64,000 bases of DNA from Salvator merianae (GCA_003586115.2 QVOM02000126.1:56588943-56652942); one strand, 5' to 3'. Shown: positions 1 to 44,300, numbered from the stretch's first letter. Notes: generated from the sequence alone by a model not told the origin. A program made the numbers and translations.

Positions 1-639
1 GTATTTAAGAAGAGTGAGGTAGATGATTTCTCTCTGCAGGGACAAAAGTGACCCAAATCTTGGTATTATTTACTCTCAACTTCAGTTCTTTATGTTCTAG
101 TGAAGATTTGTAAACTTGTTTAAGAATCTGTTGCCATTAGTTTCAATAAAGACTTTGATTTGAAAATAGCCACATAATTATAACACTAATATCTTGAAAA
201 AAGGAGCTACAGACCAAGCTTTATTGGACAGATGCATACAAATTTCAGAGTGTACCTGCACTTGAATAAGTTTGTGCTAAATAGGGCTCTCTTCTAAAGA
301 AGCAGAATGTGCACTGTGATGATGCATGATTAGTAGATAGAGTGGAAGTAATCTTTCAAAAACCATTTATAGTAATCTCATTATCTGGACACTTTTCTCA
401 AGAATTATAGCTTTTTCTTTACATAAAGGGTAACCACATTTTTTTTCCTTTTCTTTTTTGCATTATGCAATAAATAAAAAGATAATTATTCCAAAGCACA
501 CACCCTACCCACCCAGGCAGGTACAGTTGGATAAAGACTGAGGAGCAGAGCAATTTGGTGATTGCAAAGAAAGGCATGGTCAACGAGGATTTGAAAATAA
601 TTAATGTTAATAATACATAATGTCAAAGAATTGAGGAAA

Positions 640-830
640 TGGGAGTGGGCAGTGAATCAGTATAGAGTAACTGCCTGGAAAACAAGAATCACCAGGTTAG
701 TTCCTGGTATCTCTTGGGAAGAAGGTAATGGGAAACAACTTTGGTAACTGCCAAGAAAACTGCACACATGTATCCATAGTGTCACTAGGAGTCAGTCCCA
801 ATTCAGTGATACCAAGTAACAATTGGGAAA
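640..830 (+). repeat. tRNA-derived SINE fragment (3' body)
   Basis: Contains the pattern AGAAGGTAATGGGAAACAAC, then CTGCCAAGAAAACTGCA and CACTAGGAGTCAGTCCCAATTC. The same order is seen in SINE copies near 29918-30070 (reverse) and 39785-39910. The tRNA-like head is degraded. Confidence 0.55.
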
Positions 831-1027
831 ACAATGCAGGTGTGGAGAATGAATAACCTTGATAGATGAGACAAGTAGTTGAATGGGGTTATGAAAATAA
901 AATAAACTTAAATCCCTACACTGGAATAGATTAACTGGAAAGATGATAAGTTAAATTTGGTTTTGTTGCATGTAACTCAAGACCAAGTGGATAGAAACTA
1001 ACATTAGCACAAAATGCATCCCCAGGA

Positions 1028-1075
1028 TATTATTTATTTCAAATCCCGCTCTTCACTTAAAGGTCTGAGGTCACA
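1028..1075 (-). repeat. L2-like LINE 3' end (short, antisense)
   Basis: TTATTTATTTCAAATCCCGC followed by TCTTCAC resembles the reverse complement of the CCCGCCCTGA...ATAAATAAATAA tail seen on the + strand at 1500-1556. It is a short 3'-end remnant. Confidence 0.4.
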
Positions 1076-1284
1076 ATACACCAACCACACAGTCCTCTGC
1101 TGCTTAAATAACTGTCTAGCTCTACCCTTCAGTCCCAGATGTACGTGCTTAGGCCCATGAGCAGCTCCAGCAACCAGACAAATGCCCTGCATGGATAGTT
1201 GGTTGTTGACAGCAAGAGACATCATTTCACCCTAGCAGCGGCAGAGCCCTTATAGCAGCCAAAGATTTTTAGGTTCCTTTTCTA

Positions 1285-1556
1285 GTCCACTGCCTTTTCG
1301 GTGGTGGCCCCCAGACTGTGGAACACTCTTCTTCTTGAGGTGCATCAAGCTTCTTCACTTTACATCTTTAGGAGAGCAATAAAGATGCACCTATTTACCC
1401 ATGCCTTTGGCTAAAGGTACATCTTTCCCTCCCTACTTTCAGGCTACTGTTTTATTGCATGCCTTTTATGTTTTTGATGTTGTTGTTGTAATTGTTGTAA
1501 CCCGCCCTGAGACGTTCGGGTATAGGGCGGGATAACAATGCAAATAAATAAATAAA
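1285..1556 (+). mobile_element. L2-like LINE, 5'-truncated 3' end
   Basis: Translates in pieces as a reverse-transcriptase C-terminal tail (STAFSVVAPRLWNTLLLEV), then a short 3' UTR with GTAACCCGCCCTGAGACGTT and a (AAAT)n tail ending near 1556. The tail style and the HAFG-like end match the copy at 31190-31800. This is a dead 5'-truncated insertion. Confidence 0.75.
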
Positions 1557-4035
1557 TGGTCACAGTTGGGAGGGAGTGGCCAATGCTGGAGGGTTGATGG
1601 AAGGCACTTCTCTTTATCATTTTAGCAAGCGATAGTGATGTCAGAGAATTCAAGACAAATCTGTAGGCTGCCGAAGAAATATTTTTGTAAATGATCTAGT
1701 TGTAAATATTTGCTGTGAAAGAAAAATTCTTGCAATTTTCACAGACCTTTTAAATTGCTGGGCATCTTGATTGATTGGTTTAGTACCAAAATCACTGCAA
1801 AAGACCTTTTTGATTAGCTGGAAAATTCTGGGAAAACATAGACAGCACCATATTGTAAAAATTCTGTGCCCTAAATCAGGCTTTGTTAGCTAGTTAAGCA
1901 AGTTCATCCTGAGTCAAAGTGTCCTCCACTTCTGTTGTCATTAAAAAGTATCATCAAAATTCTGTCCATAACCTGAACAGACTGCCTGAATGGAGTTTCT
2001 GAATGCTTAATAACTCAAAAACTTAGTTTTGTTTCCATTTATCCTTAAAAGAGAGTGATTTGTATAAATAGCATTTCTTCTTAGTGAAAGACTGCTGCAT
2101 TTTTATTTAATACATTTATATCTTGTCATATCCCATGAGCTGTCAAGAAAGTTTATACCACTTCATTGTTAAATTTGCCTAACTTGTTGCAAATGTATCA
2201 ATGGTTCACCAGTGTTAAGAGTAGGAGGAAAGATACTTGTGATGCTTCCTCTACCGCAGTGGGTGAAAGCCTTTTTTGTGACCGTCTCCAGGATATGGAG
2301 CTTACTGCCATCACTGCTTGGAGTGAGAGCTCAGAGCTTCAAGAATAGAGAAGGGCAGTACACATGAATGATGCCTTGCTTGGACACATTCTCCTGTGCG
2401 TTCTTCACTCCCCCCCCCTTTCTCTGATGGTCACAAAGGTGGAAGGTAGAATTTCTTCACTTCTTCCCCCTCTTTGGGCAGCACATCACTAAATTAGTAC
2501 ATCTTAATTACTGGAGGAATCCACTTGTTCTTCTCACATTTAAACTTTATCAAGCTGATATTAATATTACACAGAAAATACAGATATAGGTTTTATGTCA
2601 TAAAACAACTTGTACCATATCTGTATTAGAATTTATATTGGAACTTTTTTTTTTTTTACATCAGGTTTACAATATTATAATAATGGACCTGCTGTAGAAT
2701 AAGATTTAATTGACGAGGCCACTATATGAGGCCACTCTATTTTGATTAGATTATTCGTTATATAGAAAAGGAATTTTTATCCAAGTATGAAGCATGAATG
2801 GTCATGCTTTTAAACAGAGTGCCACAAACTCATTCCTGTTGGCTGGTAGGATTACTTGTACAATAAGGTAATTTACTTGTGTGAACCCCCCCCCCCCAGT
2901 GGTCCTTATGAGAACTTTTCCCATCTTAGGAAGTGTAGCAGTAATGAAGCAAATGATATAAAGAGCTGATATAATGCTAATATAAAGAGCAATATGAATA
3001 TGATATGAATTACTGCAAATACAGAGATAGGAAAGGATGGAATAAGGAGTTTTATTTTTAGGGTAGCTGAACTTTTGCTTCACCCATACAAAATTGTTCT
3101 GTGAAAGTAAATGTCTTCTGTGGTAAATCAGTGGGTGTATGAGTAGGGGGAACAAGTCAGCAAAGGTTCTGGACTTAGCACAAGTAAGTCAGTGGGCATT
3201 TATGCTTTAATAGGGGGATGGAGTAGCAACAGCAGACAGGTCATCAAACCTGTACCTGTGCACATCAGTGGATAAGTGCTTTAGGACTGCCCATAAATGT
3301 CAGTTCAGTAGGGTTATAGGGAAGTCCAGGATTTCTAGGCTACAGTGCACAGTTAATGGATAACGGTGCTAAGATTGGCTATTAGAAATGTGGAAAAGCA
3401 TCTTAACTGCCCATGCAAGTGAATGGTTTACCACACTTTGAGCAGCTGCTAGGGAATCAGGATAGCATAGGACCCTGGACTACCATTCTCTCAAGGGGAA
3501 GTTTGAGTATCATATTAAGAGAGTGAGACTACATATTATTGATGATATATGAACAAAAGATGTTATACAAAACCCATGACATGTGAAGAATGTGTGTTTA
3601 TATTTGCATATATTTTAATTTAAACCATGTTACTTTTTAAAGGAGAAACTTATTGTAACTGGAAATCCTACCTCAATTTTAGTTCTAAACATTTTATTTT
3701 TATCTATGCTTTTGCTGACAGGTTGCATCTAGTCCATATGCAGCTTGGAAAGCAATCTGTTGGATTTTCACTTGAAAGGCTTAAATACTATATACAAAAT
3801 GCCCATTATTTGATTTGGGTAGAAGCCAATAGGCATTAGAAATTGAAGTGCTATGTATAAGCTAAAGATCTGACTCTAATCTTGTTTTGCCATTTAAATT
3901 GATTTAGACATCTTCAACAATCGTTTAGTTTCTTTGAGATTTATTTATTTTCAAAATTTGCTTCTTGTGTTAAATATAACTTGTTGAGTAAGTCATATTT
4001 TAGTGTTACAGCCACTGTCTCTGGGCTGTGACTGG

Positions 4036-4065
4036 TAATAATAATGATGATGATGATGATGATGT
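4036..4065 (+). repeat. Microsatellite (TAA)n/(TGA)n
   Basis: Simple run of AAT then ATG units in intronic DNA; likely length-polymorphic. Confidence 0.85.
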
Positions 4066-5671
4066 AATTGTTAATTGCTTGTTTATCTAGTACTTAGTTT
4101 GCTTTACATGCCCATCTTCATCTGTGAAGAGTATTATATAATTTGTGACATTTATTCTTTATTCTGCATTCTTTATATAGGAGCAGTAAAACAGAGTGCA
4201 GTGAAAGCCTGGCCATTTGCTAGCATATGAAAGTTGTAGTGCAGGTAGTAAAACAGAACAGCCCAGTTTAGTTTTGTTATGTACATTTGTAAATATGAAA
4301 TTGTGATTTTTCAGAAGCTTTTCATGTTCCTATGTACAGTTTTTCTCTGATTTCTGGTAGTACAGAATTGGATGCTTACAAATACGTACTCAGTATGCAG
4401 TATTTTTGTCTCTGTGTTTGATACACTTGTTTGCATAAACTGAGATATATATCTTAACAGTTTCTGTGTTTCCAAGCCTTCAGTCATGGGAGGGAATATC
4501 AGAAGATGTCATTAAAGCTTTTTCCATTTTTTTTCTGACTATCGTTTATATGATATATCAAGATAAAGAAGTATATATGGCTGTTATACCAAGAGCAGGG
4601 TTTTCTAGGCCATATTCTTAGACTATTGACTTTTGGTCCATAATGGTTGGTAAATGCTGGACCCTTCTGTGCCAATTATGCATGGTCCTCATGTTGAAAG
4701 TGCTGTTCTATAATTAGCTCTGGACTAAAAGTTAATTCAACTATTCCAGTGCTACATTTGCTGAGTAAAAAGTGTGAAACCATTTTTTCCATCTTAAAAG
4801 GAACAGTTGAGGAAAAGGAATCCTTGGGGCCAAACTTTTTGGGTTTAATGACTGGCATTATATATGAAGTTAGGATGGTACTCACCAAGGTTTGCAGGAT
4901 ACTGGCATTTGTGACTTCTGCAGCCTTAGTGACTGTTACATAAGATTACCACTTGAAAAAGAGGGCAGAGGTTCTATGACTTCAAAAGCTATATGTAAGA
5001 GAAATTCAAGCAGGTGTTTCTTGTAAAGCAAGCATCTGCTTAAATTCACTCTTCTACATAGCTTCTTAAGTTATAGGATGTCAGTCTTCTGGTAATCCTA
5101 GTATTCTCCCTTTTTAGCAGGAAATAGTAGAAGCTTTAGACCTTTTAAGTGTAAGGCACATGAAAATGTGCTTTTTAAAAAATAAATATTTATCTCTGTG
5201 ACTAGAATGATCAGATAATGCTAGAAGTTGGTCTTAAAATCAGGTTTGAAGATAAGATTGAGGCAAATGTGAGCTGGTAGTTATCGGCCCACATACCAAC
5301 ATCTCACCTTCTCACTCATTACATTTGAGCAAGATCTTTAAAAAATATCTTGCCGTGCATGACATCAGGACCATCTTGTAGCACTCTTTTAATATTTCAG
5401 AATGCCAAGGACAGCTGTCATGTATCTGTCTCCTAGCTCAGAAGAATAGGACAGATCACACTGAGACAATGAAGGGAGAAGGAAATGGAGGTATAACCTC
5501 CATTTAGAGTATAAATTTCTCCTTGGCTGTGAAGGGAACTTGTCCTTCATTTCAAGACCAATGATAAAGTTGTTGATTGGCTCAGAGTCATAAAAACTCT
5601 TCAGAGGTAGCAGAATATAGTGTCTATTTTCAAATATGTACGTTTACTAGTGTGTGTTTTATATTAATTAG

Positions 5672-36350
<30,679 letters not shown>

Positions 36351-36647
36351 GGACACAACTGAAATAAAGTAAAACAATCTAGAAGATGAATTTTATTGTG
36401 AATTATCAAAACATGCAACTTAACTGAAAATGTTGTGATTTTTTTTAAAAAAAATATTTATTGAATGCATCCATTTGTAAAAATTTTATTCATGTGTATA
36501 TTTTTGGGGAATGAATTGCAACATGTTGCCATTTCTTACCAGAGACCTATCAGATTGCACGGCTCACAAAGCACAGAATGCCTGTAAATGATGTAACTAT
36601 CAGAATAGCTCTCACATTTTGTAAATTTTTACCTTGTAAAGTCACTG

Positions 36648-36653
36648 AATAAA
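36648..36653 (+). terminator. Proximal polyadenylation signal AATAAA
   Basis: Canonical AATAAA about 300 bases after the PUM2 stop, followed by T-rich sequence. Use of this site would give a short-UTR transcript lacking both perfect Pumilio elements. Confidence 0.5.
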
Positions 36654-36747
36654 ATAGTTTTTAAAGGGAAAAAGTACAGTATTCTTTTAATATACTGGCT
36701 TACAATCTGGTAGGTCTACCCAACACCATAGCCCATGTTTATATAGT

Positions 36748-36755
36748 TGTATATA
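36748..36755 (+). promoter_or_regulatory. Pumilio response element (UGUAUAUA) in PUM2 3' UTR
   Basis: Perfect match to the UGUANAUA consensus, about 400 bases after the stop codon of a gene whose product binds this motif. It is probably used for auto- or cross-regulation by PUM2/PUM1; occupancy is inferred. Confidence 0.7.
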
Positions 36756-37052
36756 GAAATTAGTTTTCATTTTTTCCCCTTTGTGTGGAATCTTTTTTAC
36801 AACAAATGAAAATAAAACAGTTGCATAATTATTATTTAACATGTTACAGAAAGTTAAGTTCTGTATTTTGATGGTTCACAATTTGTAATCCAAAAAGCAA
36901 TCAGAGCACTGAAAATACCAATAACGAGTGATTTAAATGTGAACATCGAGGAATTGTTTCTACATTTTACTTTGGAAATTGTGTTGTTGTTTTTTTTAAA
37001 AAAGCATATATATATATATAGTGCCCTTTTCTCTTGCAGTGTACAAAAGTTC

Positions 37053-37060
37053 TGTATATA
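37053..37060 (+). promoter_or_regulatory. Pumilio response element (UGUAUAUA) in PUM2 3' UTR, second copy
   Basis: Second perfect UGUANAUA match, about 300 bases downstream of the first. Weaker UGUANAUU variants occur near 36495, 36621, 37963, 37985 and 38095. Confidence 0.7.
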
Positions 37061-39305
37061 CTTAAATATTTAATTGATGTTCAAGGTAGGGGAATAAAAT
37101 CACAGTGGTACTTTGGTCCAGCAGTGTACTATCTGGGAAAGCGTGAACCTGCGTTTAAATGAATAGGCAGACAGTTGGCATAAACATGTGTTTTGCTTTG
37201 CATATACAGTTGTAAGACAGGATTTGAAAGTGTTGAGTGTATGCTTTGTGTTCTAACAGTGCGTGCAAACTGTGGGCAAGTTAACAAAGGAGGAAAGGGC
37301 CTACTTAAACTTGATGACATCTAAAGCATGATTAAATATTCAGATAGCTTTTTGCTTCCTTATAAATATAAGCATTGTATAAGTATAGTTAATAGATGTA
37401 AGTTTACCGTTTGTAAACAATTTTCTCATTTTCAATGTTTTACAGCCTTGCTAATTGAGTAGTGATGCTTACCTTGGTTGTACAGATGTACATTTGTAAA
37501 CCTTCATGCTGTAAATGTAATTTGTTTTACCCCTTTTGGGAAGAAAATTTGCATTTTAGTGTATATTCATATCCCTGCCCCGTTTTGCCCTGACATAGTG
37601 TTGTATAATGTAAATTTATTTCAGCAAATCAAGACTGATTTTTTAAAAATTCTATCTTTATATGGTTTAAGAAATATGAACCAGCTTTCTTTTATCTATT
37701 ATGAGAATCTTCTTTTGTTTATAACATAGCTATTCTGTTAATATGGACATTTGGGAACTTAATCAGTTTAATGAGAATAAAAGCAATTTAATGGATTGAA
37801 ATACTGACTACACAAGCCAGTGCTTCTTCCATCATAAATTTGGCATGATTTGTTTTTGTACAGAAGAGTACTGTATTTTTGAACAGCTTGTTTCATCCTA
37901 AAACATATATGTACGATACTGTCAATTTTCTCTAAACATGACACTGTAACAGTAAGATAAAGATGTACATTTCCAAGCGGCCTTATGTACATTTCCCAGT
38001 TTCCTTTTTAAGGCAGAATTGTGACCATATGTGTATAATTAAAATCCTTTTTAATCATTTGCCTATGAAAATACTTTGGAAATAAGCTTACTTTGTATAT
38101 TCAGTTTCTGAAAGATAAAGTGCTTTGTATTTTGTTCAAGGCAGTGTTTTTGTGTAAACACTTCATTTTCATGGCATAGCTTAGAGATGTGGAAAGTAGC
38201 AATCCAAGCAGAGATCATATTAAGCCTTTTTGTGATGAGTTCTAGGCAGAAGATTGGAGAGGAATACGTCCTTTAGTTTATAGAATGCCAGGTTATTTTT
38301 GTTTTTGTTTTAAATGGTTGAATACAGAAGTTTACTTCTATACAAGTCTGTTATGTTTAAAAGTTTAAAATTAACAAAATAGCCCAACACTTAAAATGTT
38401 TTGAAGTATATCTGTCACAGTTTGAATGTGTATGGTAGTTTTCTCCTTACCCCGTTTTAACTGTTCAAAATATCAATTATTTTTCAGTAAAAACAGAAAC
38501 CTATAATCCATACTAGGATTTTCATCAGAACTCTGCCTTTCAAATAGTTAGAAACTTGTGAGTAGAAGACAAATCCTGTATGCTATCTGAAGTAATTTCC
38601 ATACAATAATTAAGTGTTTTTTTCTCTCTCTCTTTTTTTTTTCTTTTTTGGCTTGCTCCAGCTTTGTTCTGGAGCCTCTTGCGTGTCCTGAACGGAATAT
38701 TTGTACTCTGATACAGCCCATTTGGTTACTTGACTAAAATCTTTCCTAGTTGGTTTTACATTTGCACAACAGAAATGGGGTGGGAGTAGTAGTAGTAGTT
38801 CTTAACGTACAGAAAGTTTTATAGATTTAGTCAAGACTAACATGTTTTTGGGTTGTTCCTCACACCTCCATTGTTGTGCATTTAGTAATGGAACATTTTA
38901 TCTAGTTTGTTTAAGTCTGTTCTCCTGCTAGGCTGCTCTTAGTTACACAGTATTGAATAATGTGGTGTTCATTTTTAATGTGCTGTAAAGAAAACAGCAG
39001 AATGATGGACGATGTATAATCCCACTGTGTTATACAAAATCGTACCAGCACTTGTAACTTCTGGTTACCCATAACTGGTAATTACTTCTGCAGCATAGTG
39101 TTAAGCAAGGACTGTTGCATCTTACTCATCATGATCAGCAAAACCATGTTCTTGAAGGGACAGTGATATTTTAATTCACAGCTTTTTGAGTCCCAATGAC
39201 TTAGGAAAAACAAGCAAAAGCAATGGTCACTAGCACCATTTGGCACCAGTGGTTGCATAGGATAATTTGTATACTTTATCTTTAAAGCAAATACAGTTTG
39301 GGTTG

Positions 39306-39311
39306 AATAAA
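39306..39311 (+). terminator. Candidate distal polyadenylation signal AATAAA
   Basis: Canonical AATAAA followed by GT/T-rich sequence, about 2.96 kb after the stop. It is chosen as the likely distal end from the expected UTR length and because no later signal is clearly better before repeats begin. Confidence 0.4.
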
Positions 39312-39330
39312 TCATAGTTGTTCATTATGG

Positions 39331-41870
39331 GTTCATATGTGTATGATGGATCCAGAGTTGTCTTCCTGCAAAAGCAAGGAGTTCTTCTGATGAAAATAGG
39401 AATTGAGCTCTGTTGGAAGTTTCTGCTATCATCTTACCTTTTTGTCAATTCCTTCTTCGAATAGCCTTCAGAATTCTTCCAAATTTGTTCCACTGTCACA
39501 GCTGTCTAAAGCAGCTCTTCAGAGTGCTGCAGAGCAAAGAAAAAAAGTTAAAATTGCTTTTCTTCTTTGGCCATCTGAATCCAACCTTCATTAAGCTGGG
39601 GGATATACAGTTCTCAGTTGTTGGACTTATAGCATCCTGTTCTGGGCTTTTATCATTCTGACTACAGACTGTGAGTGTCGGAGGAAAACGTTTTTCCATT
39701 TATAATGGAGACTGTTTCATTATTAAGCATGCATCATAACTTTGCAAGTTAGTCTTATTTTTGAAATATTTTGTTCCTAGTTATCTCCGGCCTCTCCCCA
39801 GAAGCAAGCAATGGCAAACTGCTTCTGTATCTCTGCCAGGAAAAATGGATGGAGGTGCTCATGCAGTCAACCAGGAATCAGCCGTGACTCGGTGGTACCT
39901 AGCAACAGCAACAGGTGGCAGATCTCATTAGTTGAGGATATAAGCTTCTATACTGCTGATTTCCTAATTACACCTCACTGGGCAATGGAAAGCCTCCTAC
40001 ACTCTGTCTTGGAGTACTCTATGCTGGCAAGATCTTGACTTGCATTTTGCTGCAGGGCTTTCTTTCTACCCTTTGACTGCAATGTTGTGAGTCATAGGTT
40101 GTACCTTCGGAGCCGCACCCATCTTGAGTTCTTTAATCTCTCTACACTTAGTATATATTTAAAGCTGCTTTGTTCCTTTGATTATCAGGTCTGTAAAGAG
40201 CAGGAAAACCATAGGTGACTGTTCACGTTCTGTTTGGAAGGAATCTCTTCTGTTTTCAGAAGACTTTATGTAGTGATTTATTCTTTTACTACCAGGGAAG
40301 TGCATTTTCCTTTTCTGAAGAGTTCCTTTTGCATAGCAGTAGACTGTATTTGTATGCAAAAGGTTCTAGGTTGCCTCAGACATGGACTTGAAAAGATTCC
40401 TGTTTGAAACACTGCAGTCTGCTGCTGTCACTGTTTCCAGTATTAATCTAGCAGGACCAGTGGGCACATTCCTCAGTTTATTTCTCAGCAACACAGCCTA
40501 GGTGAGGCAGGGTGCTTATTGTGTGAGAAGACCCAAAGAGGGAAGATGCATCAGCCCCTTCCAGCATAGAGTACAGTGCCCAAGCACTTTTAGGTTGGGC
40601 TGTTTTCTGTTTGGACAGTTATTTTGACTAAAATAGAAAGGAAATAAAACCTGATTGGTCAATTCCTTAACATGGAGCTGTGTTATTTTGCAAACTAAGG
40701 TTTTCTGTGACAACTACAATTTACATAGTGAGCATGAGGGGGGAAAGGGGAAGTAAAATACATCCCTGTTTTGAAACAATTTTTAAAGGAACATCCATCC
40801 TACGATATACAGAAGTGAAATGCTTTTTAAGTCTTCTGTGGAATAAGACTTCTTCAATACAGACAGTCATGGTTTCCACTGAAAATCATGAAACAAAGCA
40901 TTCGACATAGTTGTTAATTGCTCTGCAGCATCTCTAAAATTCCATTGTGGAGACAAGCCTTATTGTGTGGCCCAGAAGTACTGATTTCACAAAATGGATC
41001 CTGTTTTTCTAATTGCATATTGCTGCTGAATCTAATAGCTGCCAGAGCTTGAAAATGATTCCTTCAGCTGAAGAGATGTGGCACAGAGATAGCAAGTAGT
41101 GTATTGGGAGCTGGAACTGTCAGAAAAGAAAGTGAGGTTTCTGTCCCGTCAGTGGGAATTATGGTCTTAATGGGTGGAGTATTCCACTTGCTTTCTTATA
41201 ATTTGCTGCCTTGGGTTGAGTATACTCATTGCCCATGTGTTATTTTCTGGTGGATTTGTAAATAAAGCCATTCATATGAAGACAGTAAGTCTCCGGTGCC
41301 CTATTATCCAAGCAATAGTTAATTTGGTAGCACTGCCCCAAGAAAAAGAGAGGGAATGCTAGCTCTATCTTTGTAATATGCAATATCTACATTTTTTTGA
41401 ATAGGTTATTTTTAGATGCAGAACTGACTTAAAATAAAAAGATACTGTAGTTCTGAGCTACTGCAGCCTTCATATCTTAGAGATTACATAATTTTTGTTA
41501 GTGTATGTGTGGTGTAGGGGAGAGTACAAACCTGAGGATTTCTTTTGGTCTGCTGGCTCACTACACAAAACTTGCATTTCAAGAGTAGTATTGGGTCTTC
41601 AAATCTGCCTGGGAAAACTTAGAAGTTCTGCTGATTCATGTTTTGATGACTCAAGAGCCCAAAGACGTGCACTGAAATGTGTCTGATCATGTCAGGTGAT
41701 AAATAATGAAAGTTTTGTCATGCGTGTTGTAACTTCATTTCCCCCCCCCCTTCCTATTTCTATTTTTGCTTATTGGTCACAGTTCATTGTTTGAGATCTG
41801 CAAGCAAAATTCAGTATGAGACAAAGACAACCTGAGTAAACATAAAGTATAGCTTTCAAGTGAACATTTA
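39331..41870. other. Intergenic sequence downstream of PUM2
   Basis: No coding exon recognised. It contains a SINE fragment at 39785-39910, an AATAAA at 41261-41266 and a C run at 41741-41751. A still longer PUM2 transcript end cannot be excluded. Confidence 0.5.
39785..39910 (+). repeat. tRNA-derived SINE fragment
   Basis: CCCCAGAAGCAAGCAATGGC, CTGCTTCTGTATCTCTGCCA and CAGCCGTGACTCGGTGGTAC follow the same order as the SINE body at 640-830. The head is missing. Confidence 0.6.
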
Positions 41871-42029
41871 ATTTATTGAAATCAATGAACACACTTTGTC
41901 ATGTACAAAGTACGTCTTCTTGGATATAAACTGTGTTCCACAGATGAGTAACACAGAACATTCAACAAATGAGCATTATTTATAGTCTTCATGCTATGTT
42001 AGATTTCTTCATGCCCCAGAGATGGTGTT

Positions 42030-42180
42030 CATCCCAGCACCATAGGGTCACAGGTTTGATCCCCCAACATCTTCCCAGAAGAAGGTAAAGGAAAAACCAG
42101 TTCTTCATCTGCTAGCAAAGCTGCATGAATGTGGTCAAAGAGTCAACCCACCTTGATGGTATCAAACAAATATTGCAAGG
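42030..42180 (+). repeat. tRNA-derived SINE remnant
   Basis: GTCACAGGTTTGATCCCCC is a B box-like segment, followed by CAGAAGAAGGTAAAGGAAAA and TCTGCTAGCAAAGCTGCATG, the usual order of this SINE body. Confidence 0.55.
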
Positions 42181-44227
42181 ACTGTAAACCTTTTTAGGTT
42201 TGCAATGCAAGACCAGCGGTAAAACTTAAAATTACCAGTGTTGGTATGATAATAGTGGGCTAATTTGTACACTGTCTCAGCACTGCCCAATACTGATATA
42301 GTAATTATGGATTTTATTTGTAGCTGGTACTCTTATTTTTTAGAATGTTAAAAAACAATTGCATGACATTAAGGGTGAACAAAAGTATGAAGGACGTCTT
42401 GTAATCTTCCTTAGACTTTGTATATTTTCTGCTTCATTTCTTTTTAGGATTAGACAAGAAGAATAACTAGCTCATTTTAAAGCAGGCTTAGCATGTCTCC
42501 TGCCTAAAGAAGGGATTTCTTAACTCATGTCAAGGCCTTAGTAAAGTAGAATTTAGTTCAGTGGTCCCATTTATAATGTTGCAGCTTGATTCCCATAAGC
42601 CATTATGTACTACAAACCTGCATTGTAATTGCGATCTACTAAGAGGGGAAGTGAGCAGCACTGCAGAGGTGATTCCCATTCCACCAGTGTCCATCAGTGG
42701 TATTGTGGAAGGGAGAGATCCACTTTTTTGGTGCATGAGTATTATGGAGGAGGGCCCCAATCTACCAAGATAAGTCAATGGTGCTTCAGAGATTGTGTCA
42801 CATTTAATAAAATTTCCATTACATTAAACACACAAAGTCAGATCGTTCTAGCTATGCTAAAGCAAAGACGTGTTATACAAAATTGTACTATACAAGGTAT
42901 GACTTTGTATACTTAGTGTATCTGTCTTTCCAACAATGCTCAGTCAGACTTCATTCAGTTGAAGAAAAACAAAGGTGAAGATGGACTCACTGCTCAGATA
43001 GCAATTTATGAGAACTGAGAATTTATGGTGTATCAGTTTGAAACACCAGTGCACTCCATACTTCCAGCTGCATAATACTTCACTTACAGACTCCCCAATC
43101 TTACAACAGCCTTTAAAGCTGATTATTCATTGTTCCCATGCTGCAAATAGAGAGGGGCTGTGACGGTTGTTCAGACAGAAAAATAGCCTGTCCCACAGTT
43201 AGTTTGTAGTCTGGGTGAGAGCTGAATGGGAACATCCTAGTTCACATTCTCGTGTCTTTTTTCTACAAGAAAAGTAAGTTTATCTCAACATCATTTTCTT
43301 ATCATAATATCATTGCTTATTATTAACAGTCTTTAAAAAAAGAAAAAGCAAGAGCAAAATGGTTACATCCACTTGTTTTCTTGACAATATGGCATTGGTC
43401 TTTGTGCGCGTAGGGGTAAGCAATATTTGCCAGTTACTCTCTTGTGGTACAGAAAATCACCACGAGCAAAATAATGGTTACAATATAATTACAGCAAAAA
43501 TATGTGCAGTAAAAGTGATCCCTTAAAATGTGAATAATAAAAATATGCCTTAGGGTATGCAGCTGCACATACCTTTTTTATTTTTATTTTTTTAAAAAAC
43601 TATAATTAAAGCTACCAAAATTACGAGACGACTATAGTCCTTTTTATCAGGAAACCAAAGTGTGTTAAAAAGCAGGCAATACTGTCATACAGGATTCTGT
43701 ACACACGTGAACATGGCTTAAGATACGATTTTTTTAAAAAAGAGCAGCAGACACGTCTTCCTGGCATGTTTCTTTCTTACTACACTTGTTAACTCAAAAG
43801 TGGTTGGGGTAGGATCTCTTGCGCAAGGTGTTCTTCTCTAGTTTAACTGGGAACCCAGCCAGAGGTTTCTCTTATGCTGCTCCTCTCATGTATTGCCAAA
43901 ACCTATTCCATATTTTGGCTGTCTTTGCAGCAGCATGTGACTTGTCTGTGTATCTCTTCCTTCCAACGCAGATCAAATTGCTAAAGTCAGTGGATCTCAT
44001 CCTTTATTAGTTCTGGGAGGGTATTTTTTCTTGCACAGAGACCCTTCATCCTTGCAGACAAATAAATGGAAGAAGCTGTGGTGGCTCTCCTTTTCCATTA
44101 GAATTAGTTAAGAGGTGGGTGGCAAATGTACATTTTTTTCCACTACTATCAAGTTACCTCTGAAAGCAGAGGGCAGTTCACGGAAAAGGCAGGTTACAGT
44201 GGTAGCCCAGGAAATAAAGTGCAGCCC

Positions 44228-44300
44228 TTTTAAATAAATTATGATTTATTATTTGCATTGATAACCCAGCCCTCCACCTAAAGTGTTAAGGTGGGTAACA
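44228..44300 (-). repeat. L2-like LINE 3' end (antisense fragment)
   Basis: AAATAAATTATGATTTATTA followed by GATAACCCAGCCCTCCACC resembles the reverse complement of the L2-like GC-rich tail. Confidence 0.4.

Larger units (their letters stand above)
1..5671 (+). other. PUM2 intron (partial), with repeats
   Basis: AT-rich intronic DNA upstream of the first visible exon. I found no PUM2-like exon in it. It contains a SINE-like segment, L2-like LINE ends and a (TGA)n run, listed separately. A 12-base C run lies at 2886-2897. The remainder shows nothing I can name. Confidence 0.7.
36351..39330 (+). other. PUM2: PUM2 3' UTR (probable extent)
   Basis: AT-rich sequence after the stop, free of recognisable transposons up to about 39.3 kb. 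AATAAA signals lie at 36648-36653, 36811-36816, 37093-37098, 37776-37781 and 39306-39311, so several transcript lengths are possible. Mammalian PUM2 has a long 3' UTR of nearly 3 kb, which fits the distal signal. That comparison is from family knowledge, so the end is an estimate. A (TA)n run lies near 37005-37020. Confidence 0.7.

Noticed and set aside
1..5671. Further PUM2 exons upstream of 5672
   Set aside because: No stretch resembles the preceding PUM2 sequence with flanking AG/GT; open frames at 2166-2348 and 3627-3839 do not match the family.
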